From Bryobacteraceae bacterium (GTDB lineage Bacteria; Acidobacteriota; Terriglobia; Bryobacterales; Bryobacteraceae), in contig JAICXC010000038.1 of assembly GCA_025980665.1 (NCBI GenBank), positions 1 through 40,664 on the forward strand: a DNA stretch of 40,664 nucleotides, in the 5' to 3' direction. A program made the position numbers and the translations under genes. The notes under the pieces are model-generated. The model ran no database searches and was not told where the DNA came from. It saw only the letters and a list, made by a program, of their open reading frames with translations. Positions 1 through 7,934 of the stretch are shown here, piece after piece. Position 1 is the first letter of the stretch. Each line of letters starts with the position of its first letter.

Positions 1-1569
1 CCTTCCTCGCGCGGCGTGACCTATTGGCCCGGCGACGCGGACAATCCGCCGCGCATCATCTTCACCGCCGGACGCCGGATGATCGGACTCAACGCCCGCA
101 CGGGCAAAATCGATCCTGGGTTCGGCAAGGAAGGCGAAGTGGATCTGGTGGTCCCTTATAACTCGCCTCCAACCGTTTACAAGAACATGCTCTTCGTCGG
201 CGCAAACGTTCCGGAGCAGCCGGCCACCGGTTTGCCAGGCGATACGCGCGCCTACGACGCTCGGACCGGAGCCAAGAAATGGGAGTTTCATTCGGTCCCG
301 CGCCCCGGCGAGCCAGGACACGACGCCTGGACAGGAGACGAGTGGAAAGATCGCACCGGTGCTAACAACTGGGGCTTCTTCATGACCGTCGATGCGGCTC
401 GTGACACCCTATACACCACCTTCGGAAGCCCCGCCAGCGATTTCTACGGATTCGACCGGCAAGGCCCTAATTTGTTCGGTAACTCAGTTGTAGCTCTGGA
501 TCTTAACACCGGGAAGATGAAGTGGTACTTCCAGGCAGTTCATCATGACTTGTGGGATATGGATCTGCCTCCCGCACCCGTCCTGCTCGATCTGACCGTA
601 AAGGGCAAGAAGATCCCGGCTTTGGCGCAGACCGGCAAGGTCGGATTCATGTACATCCTGGACCGCACGACCGGGAAGCCAGTTTTCGGTATCGACGAAA
701 AGCCGGTCGCGCAGAGCAAGGTGCCGGGTGAACACACCTCGCCGACCCAGCCAATTCCGGTGAAGCCGCCGCAACTCGCGCGACACTCGTTCGATCCCGC
801 CACGGAAATGGTTACCGCAGCTGATACCAACGAAGCCCACGCCAAGGCGTGCGCGGAGCTGGCCGAAAAGAGTGGACCACTGGTGAACGATGGTCCCTTC
901 ACTCCGTGGGTATATCGTGCGCCCGGCGCGCCGCCAACTTCGAGCGTCATTTTTCCCGGTGCGATCGGCGGGACCGACTGGGGAGGCATGTCCGCCGATC
1001 CTCGCGACAATTACGTCTTCGTGAACACGTCCGACTATGCAAGCATCGGCTGGATCGAAAAGATGCCCGATAACGCGCGCGTGCCGTATGACCAGCGCAG
1101 CGCCTATGGCGCGCCGGTCCCCTCAAAATTCTGGGATCGCAAGACCGACGCGAAAGGAGCCTTGATGGGCTCGTCGTCATGGCCGTGCCAGAAGCCGCCA
1201 TGGGGACACCTGACCGCGGTGAACGCCAACACGGGCGATTTCGCCTGGCGGATCGTGTTCGGCGTTACCGATGAGCTGCCCGAAGGCAAGAGGAATACCG
1301 GACGCGTGAACGGCGGCGGATCCATCGCGACCGCCGGAGGCTTGGTGTTCATAGGTGCGACCAACGATAAACGCTTTCATGCATTCGATTCGAAGACCGG
1401 GAAATTGCTGTGGGAAGTGAAGCTCGAATACGACGCGATTGCTACGCCGATCACGTATTCGGGAAAAACCGGTAAACAGTATGTCGCGATCACTGCATCG
1501 GGTGGCCTGGGAATAACAGATCCGAATCCAGCCAATCACGAACAGATATACGTGTTCGCGCTCCCGTAG
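1..1569 (+). CDS. PQQ-dependent dehydrogenase, 5'-truncated
   Basis: The reading frame is open from the first base of the window, so the true start lies upstream. The visible part (about 522 residues) is the C-terminal portion of a quinoprotein dehydrogenase of the membrane glucose/quinate type: SSRGVTYWPGD, VALDLNTGKMKWYFQ and FAWRIVFG are blade motifs of the eight-bladed PQQ propeller, and the stretch GKKIPALAQTGKVGFMYILD followed by TSPTQPIPVKPP is typical of the family. Such enzymes oxidise sugars or alcohols in the periplasm and pass electrons to quinone or cytochrome c. No CXXCH haem motif is visible, so this part carries no cytochrome domain. The last strand returns to the propeller closing motif QYVAITASGG. 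Substrate cannot be read from the sequence. The gene ends with TAG and is followed by a decayed gene on the same strand. Confidence 0.9.
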   Translation, partial: PSSRGVTYWPGDADNPPRIIFTAGRRMIGLNARTGKIDPGFGKEGEVDLVVPYNSPPTVYKNMLFVGANVPEQPATGLPGDTRAYDARTGAKKWEFHSVPRPGEPGHDAWTGDEWKDRTGANNWGFFMTVDAARDTLYTTFGSPASDFYGFDRQGPNLFGNSVVALDLNTGKMKWYFQAVHHDLWDMDLPPAPVLLDLTVKGKKIPALAQTGKVGFMYILDRTTGKPVFGIDEKPVAQSKVPGEHTSPTQPIPVKPPQLARHSFDPATEMVTAADTNEAHAKACAELAEKSGPLVNDGPFTPWVYRAPGAPPTSSVIFPGAIGGTDWGGMSADPRDNYVFVNTSDYASIGWIEKMPDNARVPYDQRSAYGAPVPSKFWDRKTDAKGALMGSSSWPCQKPPWGHLTAVNANTGDFAWRIVFGVTDELPEGKRNTGRVNGGGSIATAGGLVFIGATNDKRFHAFDSKTGKLLWEVKLEYDAIATPITYSGKTGKQYVAITASGGLGITDPNPANHEQIYVFALP

Positions 1570-1610
1570 ATCCCGTTCAGCAGTCCCAACTGAATTTTAA
1601 AGGGTAGAAA

Positions 1611-2468
1611 ATGGTTGGCATGGGCATGTCCCGCCTGATTGTGGCCTGTGGAGCCTGCTGGCAGTGGTTGGATCCGCGTGCGCGCAATTCGTCCTCTTCA
1701 CAGATGATGTCGGGGTGCACAAGTCGCCCATCATCGCCGACTGTCACCCGTTACCGTCACATCTGAAACGCCCCTCCGGGCGGCGATAAGGATAAGGAAG
1801 AGGAAAAAGCTTTCCAGTATTTCTCGCAAATCAACTTTAACAGCGCCGCCCAGGCCTTGCGGGGGTTGCGTCCGGGCGATCGTGCGGCCGTCATCAGCTT
1901 CGGCCTTGATCCTCAAATTGAGCAGCCCCTCACGTCGGATCAAGCCGCAATCACTGCTGCGCTGCGACGAATCGGGACACGAAGCGACCCTACGGTGTCC
2001 GGGGCTGTTTCATGGCCATTAACGGGCGAAGGGCGAGGATTCCCAGAGAAGATCCGGGGTCTTGACCGTGAGTTGGATAGGCTGAGGCATCGACAATCCG
2101 GCGAGGTTCAACGATGAGCCCGCCATATTTAGGCTCTCGGAAGAAAACACGGTCCTCAGCGCCATACGTACCCCACTCGGAGGCCTCGCCGGCCAGAATC
2201 GCAGCCGCCTGGATCCTGAAGCTCGGTACTACTGGGTGGACAACCTGGCCCATTTCGCCGCCGAGACGGGGGTGACGTAGTGTTTATGCCCACGGACGAC
2301 TTTCCCGACCTGCTAGCAAGATTACGCTCTAGCTACAGCCTCTGGGTCCTTCCGCCCGGGGTGAAGCCCGGCACGGTTCGGCGAATTACGGTAGAGCTGA
2401 CCGAGGACGCGAAAAAGCGCCACCCTGGCGCCGAGATTCAGGCGCGTAAAGGCTATGTTGTACGCTAA
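1611..2468 (+). pseudogene. Decayed VWFA-related (acidobacterial type) protein gene
   Basis: Pieces of one VWFA-related secreted protein are readable in order but in different frames. A signal-like piece (LLAVVGSACAQFVLFTDD) lies near 1646-1715. RGLRPGDRAAVISFGLD and the following residues lie in the frame of 1785-1990. NPARFNDEPAIFRLSEEN to HFAAETG lies in another frame at about 2090-2277. The C-terminal end (FMPTDDFPDLLARLRSSYSL to ARKGYVVR) lies in the frame of 2280-2468. The last shift sits in a run of five G around 2270, where one extra G would restore AETGGDVVF. A TGA at 2083-2085 interrupts the middle frame. Intact relatives are secreted proteins, common in Acidobacteria, with a von Willebrand A fold and unknown role. 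Several independent lesions argue for real decay, though a single homopolymer error could explain the last one. Confidence 0.75.
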
Positions 2469-2470
2469 CG

Positions 2471-2800
2471 TTATTTCTGTTTCGACTTCGCCTGCGGAGG
2501 CACCACGTGGACATCGTACAGCGTGTAGTCGCCATCGTACACGGTTGCGCTGATCCGGTCGCCGACCTTCACCGTCTTCAGAATGTCGGGCTTATCCACC
2601 TTATACGGCATGGTCATGGCGTCCATATAGCCTTCGACTTTGCCATGATTCACCGTGAGGCGGTCGGTTTGTACACCCTCAACTTTCCCTTCGAGCGTGT
2701 GCGATTTGCCTTTGGCTGGTTGGGCCGTCCCCGTTGTTCCCAGCAAGCAGGCCATCGTCAAAGTCACTGCCAAAAGATGCAGGATGCTATGTACTCTCAT
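2471..2800 (-). CDS. CusF-like periplasmic copper-binding protein
   Basis: 109 residues with a signal peptide (about residues 1-26, ending GTTGTAQ), followed by a small beta-barrel domain resembling the CusF family (PF11604). The segment LTVNHGKVEGYMDAMTMPYK holds His52, Met59, Met62 and Met64, the type of His/Met cluster that binds Cu(I) or Ag(I). VGDRISATVYDGDYTLYDVHVV is the expected closing strand pair. Family members carry copper in the periplasm or precede efflux pumps and SCO-type proteins. No efflux pump is next to it here. The start is well supported by AAGGGAGG seven bases before ATG. It is divergent from the histidine kinase gene at 2925, and the 124-base gap between them holds GTTAA/GTAAA half-sites that could be the partner regulator's operator. 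That regulation is inferred. Confidence 0.85.
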   Translation of the reverse strand: MRVHSILHLLAVTLTMACLLGTTGTAQPAKGKSHTLEGKVEGVQTDRLTVNHGKVEGYMDAMTMPYKVDKPDILKTVKVGDRISATVYDGDYTLYDVHVVPPQAKSKQK

Positions 2801-2844
2801 TTCAAGACCTCCCTTAAAAAGAAGTCTAGCATCGGCCTTCCGCA

Positions 2845-2877
2845 GTTTACCTTTAACATTCTTAACCTACGTTTTAC
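2845..2877 (-). promoter_or_regulatory. Cluster of GTTAA/GTAAA half-sites upstream of the CusF-like gene
   Basis: Read on the minus strand, the half-sites GTAAAA, GTTAAG, GTTAAA and GTAAAC occur within 33 bases, at offsets of 11, 9 and 7 bases. They lie 45-77 bases before the start of the copper-binding protein gene and 48-80 bases before the kinase gene. A related pair, GTTAAGAAGGTTAA, lies before the SpoIIE-type gene at 5360-5373. Direct repeats with about 11-base period are typical of OmpR-family regulators, one of which is encoded at 4621. Binding by that regulator is inferred. Confidence 0.45.
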
Positions 2878-2924
2878 CTGCGCTTAGCAGCAGCGGCAAG
2901 CCCGCTCGCTTATGTTAGATGTAG

Positions 2925-4646
2925 ATGGACCCGGATCAGATCCGCCGCCGAGCTCCTTTGCTGTGGCTCTTTATGGCGCTGCTGGTAGCGCTGGTCTGCG
3001 TGTTGGCGGTGCTGCAGTACAACTGGATCGGCGAGATCAGCGTCGACGAGCAAAAGCAACGCCAGTACGATCTGCAAGCTTCCGCCAACAAGCTAAGCAG
3101 CGCCTTTAACGCCGAGCTGAACACTGCTGCCGAAGACCTTCAGCCCAACGATCAGCAGGTGCAAGAGGTCGGGCGGCAGAAGGCTTACGAAGGGCGTTAC
3201 GCTGCGTGGCATGCTTCGGCCGTCCATCCCCGTCTGTTTCGACGCGCTGCTGTCGTGGACGAGGAGAAGGGCAAGCTCGTGCTTCGCATGTTCAATACGG
3301 ATAGCGGCGCTTTGGAAGCGGCGGAATGGCCTACCGATTGGACGGCCGCAAAGGAATTTTTCATCGCGCGATTGGCGGGGAACAATGTGCGGAACAATGG
3401 TCCACTCATCGACTATCCGCGTTTCCGTCCCCAGCCGGATACTGGCCAGGGGCGTCCGGAAGAGGACTGGTTGCTGCTGGAAATCGACACCAAGTATGCA
3501 AGCGATACCATACTGCCGGAGTTGCTCACTCAGCAGTTTGGCGATGATTTCCGCTCGCAATATCGAGTGGAGGTTGTTTCCCGCGCCAATCCGTCCGAGA
3601 TGATCTTTGCAACCGATTCCACCCAGGCATCGCGCAGTCAGCCGCAAGCCACGGTGACGTTGTTCGATCCCCCCCGCCCGAATCGCGGCCGTGGACCGGG
3701 CGGGCCAGTCATATCACCTCGAGGCGTTTCGAACGATTCGGGACGGGGACGGTGGCTGCTCTCTGTGTGGCTGCGTAATGGTTCGCTCGAAACCATCGTG
3801 GCCAGCACCCGCCGCCGCGATTTAGCGATTTCGGGAGGCATCTTGCTTCTGTTGCTCGCCACCGGCGCCGCATTGGCGCAGTTCTCGAGAAGAGCGCAGC
3901 GATTAGCCGAGGTGGAAATGGAATTTGTCGCGGGAGTGTCCCACGAGTTGCGCACGCCGCTTACAGTGATTCGGACGGCGGCATTCAATCTGCGGGGTAA
4001 GGTGGCGTCGAACCCCTCGCAGGTGGAGCGCTATGGTGCGCTCATCCAGCAGGAAAGCGAGCGTTTGGGCGCGATCGTCGAACAGGTCCTCCGTTTTGCC
4101 AGCGCGAAAGCCGGCCGCGTGGTGCAAGAACGTCAGCCGGTTTCCGTGCCCGGTTTGATCGAGGAGACCGTGCAATCCAATAAGGGCATGCTCGAAGACG
4201 CCTTGTGCGAAGTTCAGACCCACATCGAACCTGGTCTGCCTCTCATTACGGGAGATTCTATGGCGCTGCGTCATGCTCTACAGAATCTCTTAGCCAACGC
4301 GGCCAAGTATGGGGGATTGGCAGGCAGGCAACGGGTCGAGATGTCCGCGCGGGCAGTGCGGGGCGCTAAAGGACAGGAAATCGAAATCCGCGTCATCGAT
4401 CACGGCTCTGGAATTCCTCCGGAGGAACAAAAGCGCGTATTCGACGCGTTCTTCCGTGGAAAAAAAGCCGTGCAGGATCAGATTCACGGCACCGGACTCG
4501 GCCTGCACCTGGTCAGAAGAATCGTGGAGGCGCACGGTGGAACCGTGAGCGTGGAGAGCGAGCCGGGCGCCGGATCCACGTTTATCGTGCGCATCCCTGC
4601 TGCCGCGGCGGAGCATCAGGATGAACTCGCGCCTACTCTTGGTTGA
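2925..4646 (+). CDS. Sensor histidine kinase
   Basis: 573 residues. The first membrane segment is at about 12-31. A periplasmic region without a recognised domain spans about 32-300. A second membrane segment is at about 301-319. The dimerisation/phosphoacceptor domain carries GVSHELRTPLTVIR with His340 as the likely phosphorylated residue. The ATPase domain has N-box LRHALQNLLANAAKYG, G1 box DHGSGIPPEEQKRVF, F-box FFRG and G2 box GTGLGLHLV. The family autophosphorylates on His and transfers the phosphate to a partner regulator. The gene overlaps the response regulator by 26 bases, so the two are almost certainly a cognate, translationally coupled pair. There is no clear HAMP domain. The stimulus is not known. 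The divergent copper-binding gene makes a metal or envelope signal possible, but that is inference. Confidence 0.93.
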   Translation: MDPDQIRRRAPLLWLFMALLVALVCVLAVLQYNWIGEISVDEQKQRQYDLQASANKLSSAFNAELNTAAEDLQPNDQQVQEVGRQKAYEGRYAAWHASAVHPRLFRRAAVVDEEKGKLVLRMFNTDSGALEAAEWPTDWTAAKEFFIARLAGNNVRNNGPLIDYPRFRPQPDTGQGRPEEDWLLLEIDTKYASDTILPELLTQQFGDDFRSQYRVEVVSRANPSEMIFATDSTQASRSQPQATVTLFDPPRPNRGRGPGGPVISPRGVSNDSGRGRWLLSVWLRNGSLETIVASTRRRDLAISGGILLLLLATGAALAQFSRRAQRLAEVEMEFVAGVSHELRTPLTVIRTAAFNLRGKVASNPSQVERYGALIQQESERLGAIVEQVLRFASAKAGRVVQERQPVSVPGLIEETVQSNKGMLEDALCEVQTHIEPGLPLITGDSMALRHALQNLLANAAKYGGLAGRQRVEMSARAVRGAKGQEIEIRVIDHGSGIPPEEQKRVFDAFFRGKKAVQDQIHGTGLGLHLVRRIVEAHGGTVSVESEPGAGSTFIVRIPAAAAEHQDELAPTLG

Positions 4647-5307
4647 AGATGAGCCCGGCCTCAGCCTCACGGTGACCGATCTTCTGGAGGCCGAAGGCTA
4701 CCAGGTGGATACGGCCATGGATGGCCTCACAGGTTTGAACAAAGCGGGCACTGGCGATTATGACGTCGTCATTCTGGACGTGATGCTTCCCGGCAAGAGC
4801 GGCTTCGATGTATGCCGCGAACTGCGCCAGAAGGGTTGCGACACCGCGATCATGATGCTCACTGCCAAGACCCACGTGACGGATCGCGTGGTCGGGCTCA
4901 AGCTTGGAGCAGACGATTATCTGGCCAAGCCATTCGATCCTTCCGAGCTTCTCGCGCGCGTCGAATCGTTGCTGCGGCGCATCCCCAAGAAGAAACGGAT
5001 TCCCGTGGCGCAGTTCGAATTCGGCAACGTGACCGCCGATTTCGCCGTGGGCCAGGTTCACAAGAAGGGCGAGCCTGTCACCATGGCCGCCAAGGAATTA
5101 CAGTTGCTTCGCTATCTGATCGACCGTCGCGGTACCGTTGTTTCGCGCGAAGAGCTATTGCAGAATGTCTGGGAATATCAGGCTGACGTCTCATCCCGGA
5201 CCATCGACGTGCATGTGGCCTGGTTACGGCAAAAGCTCGAAGATAACCCGCAAAGCCCTCAATACATCCATACCGTGCGCGGCGTCGGTTACCGCTTTAC
5301 GGCATAG
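4621..5307 (+). CDS. OmpR-family response regulator
   Basis: 228 residues. The receiver domain (about 1-120) has the acidic pair Glu9/Asp10, phosphorylatable Asp53 in VVILDVMLPG, Thr81 in MLTAK and Lys103 in YLAKPFDP. The C-terminal winged helix (about 135-228) ends with RTIDVHVAWLRQKLE and YIHTVRGVGYRF, the usual OmpR/PhoB signature. The ATG lies inside the end of the histidine kinase gene, so it should be made in step with the kinase. It is followed by a palindrome at 5311-5333 and then by GTTAA half-sites ahead of the SpoIIE-type gene. Targets cannot be proven from the sequence. The two half-site clusters suggest the CusF-like gene and the phosphatase gene. Confidence 0.95.
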   Translation: MNSRLLLVEDEPGLSLTVTDLLEAEGYQVDTAMDGLTGLNKAGTGDYDVVILDVMLPGKSGFDVCRELRQKGCDTAIMMLTAKTHVTDRVVGLKLGADDYLAKPFDPSELLARVESLLRRIPKKKRIPVAQFEFGNVTADFAVGQVHKKGEPVTMAAKELQLLRYLIDRRGTVVSREELLQNVWEYQADVSSRTIDVHVAWLRQKLEDNPQSPQYIHTVRGVGYRFTA

Positions 5308-5310
5308 CAG

Positions 5311-5333
5311 GGCAGGCGATCTTGTCGCCTGCC
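5311..5333. terminator. Palindromic hairpin after the response regulator gene
   Basis: A perfect 9-base stem GGCAGGCGA / TCGCCTGCC encloses the loop TCTTG, four bases after the regulator's stop codon. No T run follows, so it is a transcript end or stabiliser rather than a textbook intrinsic terminator. It closely matches, in reverse complement and including the loop, the palindrome at 20115-20137, which suggests one dispersed repeat family. Confidence 0.55.
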
Positions 5334-5337
5334 GACC

Positions 5338-5374
5338 GTTAACTCTGTGCCAAACATCCGTTAAGAAGGTTAAG
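5338..5374 (+). promoter_or_regulatory. GTTAA half-site cluster upstream of the SpoIIE-type phosphatase gene
   Basis: GTTAA occurs at 5338, 5360 and 5369, two of them in the longer context CCGTTAA. Offsets are 22 and 9 bases. The pair GTTAAGAAGGTTAA at 5360-5373 matches the minus-strand pair at 2853-2866 except for one base (GTTAAGAATGTTAA). The cluster lies 41-77 bases before the ATG at 5415, in the orientation of transcription, as the other cluster does for the copper gene. Role as a response-regulator operator is inferred. Confidence 0.45.
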
Positions 5375-5414
5375 CGCCTCACACCTCTGCCTGGCCACGT
5401 GCGTCTTTGCTGGT

Positions 5415-6824
5415 ATGGAAAGACAGTCGCATAAGTGGTTTCGCGTATGGATGCTGACTGGAGCCGGTCTCGCGATTCTGCTTCTGGCAAGCAGCGTGAT
5501 CAACTACGTGATCTCGGAACGCGCCACGGAGCTGTTCAACACACGGCGTGCGATGGCGCGTGAGATGGCGGTTCTGGATCAGTTGATGCACGTCCAAAAG
5601 CCTGCCGCGGAAGCCTTGAACGGCGTGCTCGAACAGGTTGTGCGCGAGAGTAAGGGCACGCTGGCGTGGGCGCAGATGGTCGATCGGGAGGGTGCGGTGA
5701 TCGCGCGCTCGTATACTGCGGCCGCTCCGGCTTTTACCGTCGATTACGTCGCGTCGAGGATTCGGGAGCGCCGCCCGGTGTTCGCCGTTCGCGACACCAG
5801 CGCCGGGAAAGTAGTGGTGGAGGCGTTTGCCATTCGTCTCCCGTCATACACCCCCGTGGCATCGTACAAAAGTGTCGCACTGAAAACTGGTCCGGGAAAT
5901 ATGGCCTTTGTCGAGCTGGCGTCGTTTGCCAACGCCGGCCTTCTGGCTTGGCCCGTCCGTTGGACTCTCATCCTGGGTGTTACAACGGGTTGCGCTCTTC
6001 TGGGCGCTTTGATTGTGCTGGCGGTCCGTTTCCGCGCGCATCTTTCCGCGAGACGTGTAGAACGCCAGATGGAGATCGCGAGCCAGGTGCAACGTGGGCT
6101 GCTACCGGCGGCCGATTCTTCGCCGCGCGATTTTGAGGTGGCGGCCGAGTGGCGGCCGGCTTCCAATGTCAGTGGCGATTTTTATGACGCCTTCGACCTT
6201 CCGCAACCAGGCGCGGCCTTTGTAGTCGGTGACGTATCCGGCAAGGATGTTCCTGCAGCGATGTTGGCCAGCCTGATTCAGGGGACCGCGCACGCCTCGG
6301 ATTGGACTCGTTCCGCAGCCGACCACAACGCTGCCACTGAACAGCTCAATCGGCTGCTTTGCGAGCGCGCTTCGCAGGAGCGGTTCGCCAGCCTGTTTTG
6401 GGGCTATTTCGATACTCCGACGGGACTATTGCACTACGTCAATTGCGGACACTGCGCGCCGCTGCTGTTCCGCCCCCGCAGCAAAAGCATTTTGAGGCTC
6501 AGCGATGGAGGCCCCGTTCTCGGTCTGCTGCCGCGCGCCCGCTTCGAACAAGGCGCGGAGCGGCTGGAGCAGGGAGACCTGCTGGTGCTCTACTCAGACG
6601 GCGTCATCGAAGCCGCCAACGCGGCGGGCGAAGAGTTTGGCGAGCATCGTCTGATCGCGGCAGTCGAATCGGGGATGCATGAAGAACCGAGCCACATCCG
6701 CGATCGAATTCTTCGCGCGGTGCGCGAGTTCACCGGCAGCGACGTGCTGGTTGACGACCAGACCTTGCTGGCGATCCGCTACACCGGCGAATCCGCCGGG
6801 GTGCTGGAGAGTCAGGCTGCGTGA
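5415..6824 (+). CDS. Membrane SpoIIE/RsbU-type PP2C phosphatase
   Basis: 469 residues. Membrane segments lie at about 12-33 and 184-206, with an extracytoplasmic sensor-like region between them. A short coiled segment (RQMEIASQVQRGLLP) leads into the SpoIIE domain. Metal-binding and catalytic motifs are intact: VSGDFYDAF (Asp255), VGDVSGKDVPAA (Asp273), NCGHCAPLLF, LYSDGVIEA (Asp396) and VDDQTLLAI (Asp448/449). Such proteins dephosphorylate anti-sigma-factor antagonists or similar partners in response to an outside signal. No anti-sigma or antagonist gene is adjacent. It follows the kinase/regulator pair but is separated by a palindrome and its own half-site cluster, so it probably has its own promoter under that regulator. 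The ATG has no obvious ribosome-binding site. Confidence 0.9.
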   Translation: MERQSHKWFRVWMLTGAGLAILLLASSVINYVISERATELFNTRRAMAREMAVLDQLMHVQKPAAEALNGVLEQVVRESKGTLAWAQMVDREGAVIARSYTAAAPAFTVDYVASRIRERRPVFAVRDTSAGKVVVEAFAIRLPSYTPVASYKSVALKTGPGNMAFVELASFANAGLLAWPVRWTLILGVTTGCALLGALIVLAVRFRAHLSARRVERQMEIASQVQRGLLPAADSSPRDFEVAAEWRPASNVSGDFYDAFDLPQPGAAFVVGDVSGKDVPAAMLASLIQGTAHASDWTRSAADHNAATEQLNRLLCERASQERFASLFWGYFDTPTGLLHYVNCGHCAPLLFRPRSKSILRLSDGGPVLGLLPRARFEQGAERLEQGDLLVLYSDGVIEAANAAGEEFGEHRLIAAVESGMHEEPSHIRDRILRAVREFTGSDVLVDDQTLLAIRYTGESAGVLESQAA

Positions 6825-6879
6825 TTATCGCGATCGCCGGAAGACGAAATACGGGCCGTGACTCCGGGCCCAGTAGCTC

Positions 6880-6897
6880 CAGCCAAAGAGGCTGTTT
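6880..6897 (+). terminator. Weak hairpin downstream of the SpoIIE-type gene
   Basis: CAGCC / GGCTG form a 5-base stem around AAAGA, followed by TTT. It lies 56 bases past the stop codon. The stem is short and the T run brief, so it is only a possible transcript end. The rest of 6825-6968 holds no gene that I can see. Confidence 0.3.
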
Positions 6898-6968
6898 CGC
6901 TGCCCGCCCTGGGGCAAAATCACGGGGGTTCCATTGGGCTTGCTCTAGTTAAAAAGCGCGAGCGTTGC

Positions 6969-6989
6969 TGGCGGAGAGGGGGGGATTCG
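6969..6989. repeat. Left att-like copy of the tRNA-Ser 3' end
   Basis: Identical over 21 bases to 8007-8027, including the 7-base G run and the complement of the encoded CCA. Beyond it the two copies diverge (GTCCCC here, AACCCC in the tRNA). It is the expected recombination scar on the side away from the intact tRNA gene. Confidence 0.8.
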
Positions 6990-7069
6990 GTCCCCAACGC
7001 CTTATTTAGAGTCTACAACTTACTGATTCATATAGCGCAGGGAGCGCACCAAAAGCACCGTCCACAAGT

Positions 7070-7091
7070 TCGGTCGCCCAAATGTCGCCCA
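7070..7091. repeat. Left copy of a 22-base repeat (paired GTCGCCCA)
   Basis: The repeat contains GTCGCCCA twice, separated by AAT, and is identical to 7935-7956. The two copies sit about 80 and 50 bases inside the two att-like ends. Paired short repeats near both ends fit integrase arm-binding sites, but no protein binding can be shown from sequence. Confidence 0.55.
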
Positions 7092-7108
7092 CTTTTCCGG
7101 GGCGCCGC

Positions 7109-7351
7109 ATGAGCCGCCGACGCACCACGTCGCCGGAGATGGAGGCCGCCTTCCCGCTGGGCTCGCGCGTGAAGTACAGCGCGCAGGGCCTGGTCGTCAT
7201 GACCCCGCGAGACCCCGGCCGCACGGGAACCGTGATGGGCTACTCGAACGGCGGCCCGAGGCCGGGGACCATCTGCTGCGTGAAGGTCCTCTGGCCCGAC
7301 ACGAAACACCCGGTCGTCCTCCACCGTGATTTCCTCGAGGGCGCCGTATGA
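7109..7351 (+). CDS. Small phage-type protein of unknown function
   Basis: 80 residues from ATG 7109 (MSRRRTTSPEMEAAFPLG). An alternative in-frame ATG at 7082 would add nine residues but lies inside the 22-base repeat. The body (SRVKYSAQGLVVMTPRDP, TGTVMGYSNG and ends HRDFLEGAV) looks like a small beta-rich domain of the SH3-like sort, and this is only an impression. It overlaps the next gene by ATGA, a packing typical of phage operons. I do not recognise the family. It is inside the collapsed element, so it may no longer be expressed. Confidence 0.55.
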   Translation: MSRRRTTSPEMEAAFPLGSRVKYSAQGLVVMTPRDPGRTGTVMGYSNGGPRPGTICCVKVLWPDTKHPVVLHRDFLEGAV

Positions 7352-7563
7352 GCAGCAAGCGCCACGCCCGCCGCAAAGGCTGCGAAGCCAAGCAGCGACA
7401 CCCCACCGCCGCCGCCGCGTCCGCCGCTCTCCGACAGCTCAAGCGCAGATCCGAGTTCCGTGGCGGCGTCCTCGGCGTGTATCACTGCCAGTTCTGCAAG
7501 GGCTGGCACGTCGGCCACGCGATGCACCAGCCAAGGTCCGGGCTCACAGGACGGCGGCCGTGA
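7348..7563 (+). CDS. Small phage-type protein with CxxC-x-WH motif
   Basis: 71 residues. The N-terminal half is rich in Lys/Arg (MSSKRHARRKGCEAKQR). The middle holds YHCQFCKGWHVGH, a short Cys-x-x-Cys plus His-x-x-x-His arrangement seen in many small phage and prophage proteins that probably bind zinc. The start overlaps the preceding gene (ATGA), and the stop overlaps a GTG start of the next, broken gene (GTGA). Its role is unknown. A nucleic-acid-binding part is plausible from the charge and the zinc-like motif. Confidence 0.55.
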   Translation: MSSKRHARRKGCEAKQRHPTAAAASAALRQLKRRSEFRGGVLGVYHCQFCKGWHVGHAMHQPRSGLTGRRP

Positions 7564-7610
7564 CGCCCTACTACGAGCACGGCGGCGTCACCATCTACCA
7601 CGGCGAATGC
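7560..7610 (+). pseudogene. First residues of a phage DNA methylase
   Basis: GTG 7560 overlaps the previous stop codon and opens the peptide MTPYYEHGGVTIYHGEC, the usual beginning of small phage N6-adenine or related DNA methyltransferases (the next residues in intact relatives lead to the DPPY motif). Here the similarity stops after about 17 residues and the DNA continues, in a different frame, into an integrase. The methylase body, including any DPPY motif, is missing. Confidence 0.6.
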
Positions 7611-7872
7611 CGGCATCGTCAAGGCCCACCCGCATCGCTTCCGCCACACCTTCGCGGTCGAGGAGCTCAAAGACGGAACCGAGATGGCCGAGGTCAGTAA
7701 GCTCCTGGGGCATTCGAGCATCCGCATCACCGAAAAGTATTACGGCGTGTGGGAGAGCGGGCGCCAGGCGCGCATGGTCGAACGGCAGAAGCGCCGCGCC
7801 GTCACCGATCCGATTCTGGTCAAGGAACGAGCTCGCGGGCAACAGCCGACCAAGCTCCGCAGGGTGAAATGA
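7606..7872 (+). pseudogene. Tyrosine recombinase (integrase) C-terminal remnant
   Basis: Frame reads NAGIVKAHPHRFRHTFAVEE, then KLLGHSSIRITEKYYGVW and a basic tail ending KLRRVK. HRFRHTF carries the catalytic HxxR box (here HRFRH), LLGHSS the second conserved His, and YYGVW the active-site Tyr of the phage integrase family. The N-terminal arm- and core-binding domains and the first catalytic Arg are absent. The sequence joins directly to the start of a methylase gene, so the upstream part was deleted together with the rest of the element. In intact elements this gene sits next to the att site, which matches its place here, about 135 bases from the tRNA. Confidence 0.8.
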
Positions 7873-7934
7873 CGAGGGGACCCAACACGCGACACCGACG
7901 GCATCAGGCGCAGGGAGCTCAGGGAGTCAAAACC

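Noticed and set aside
484..1539. Several long minus-strand frames opposite the PQQ dehydrogenase gene
   Set aside because: They mirror the codon pattern of the plus-strand gene, have no ribosome-binding site and no recognisable domain.
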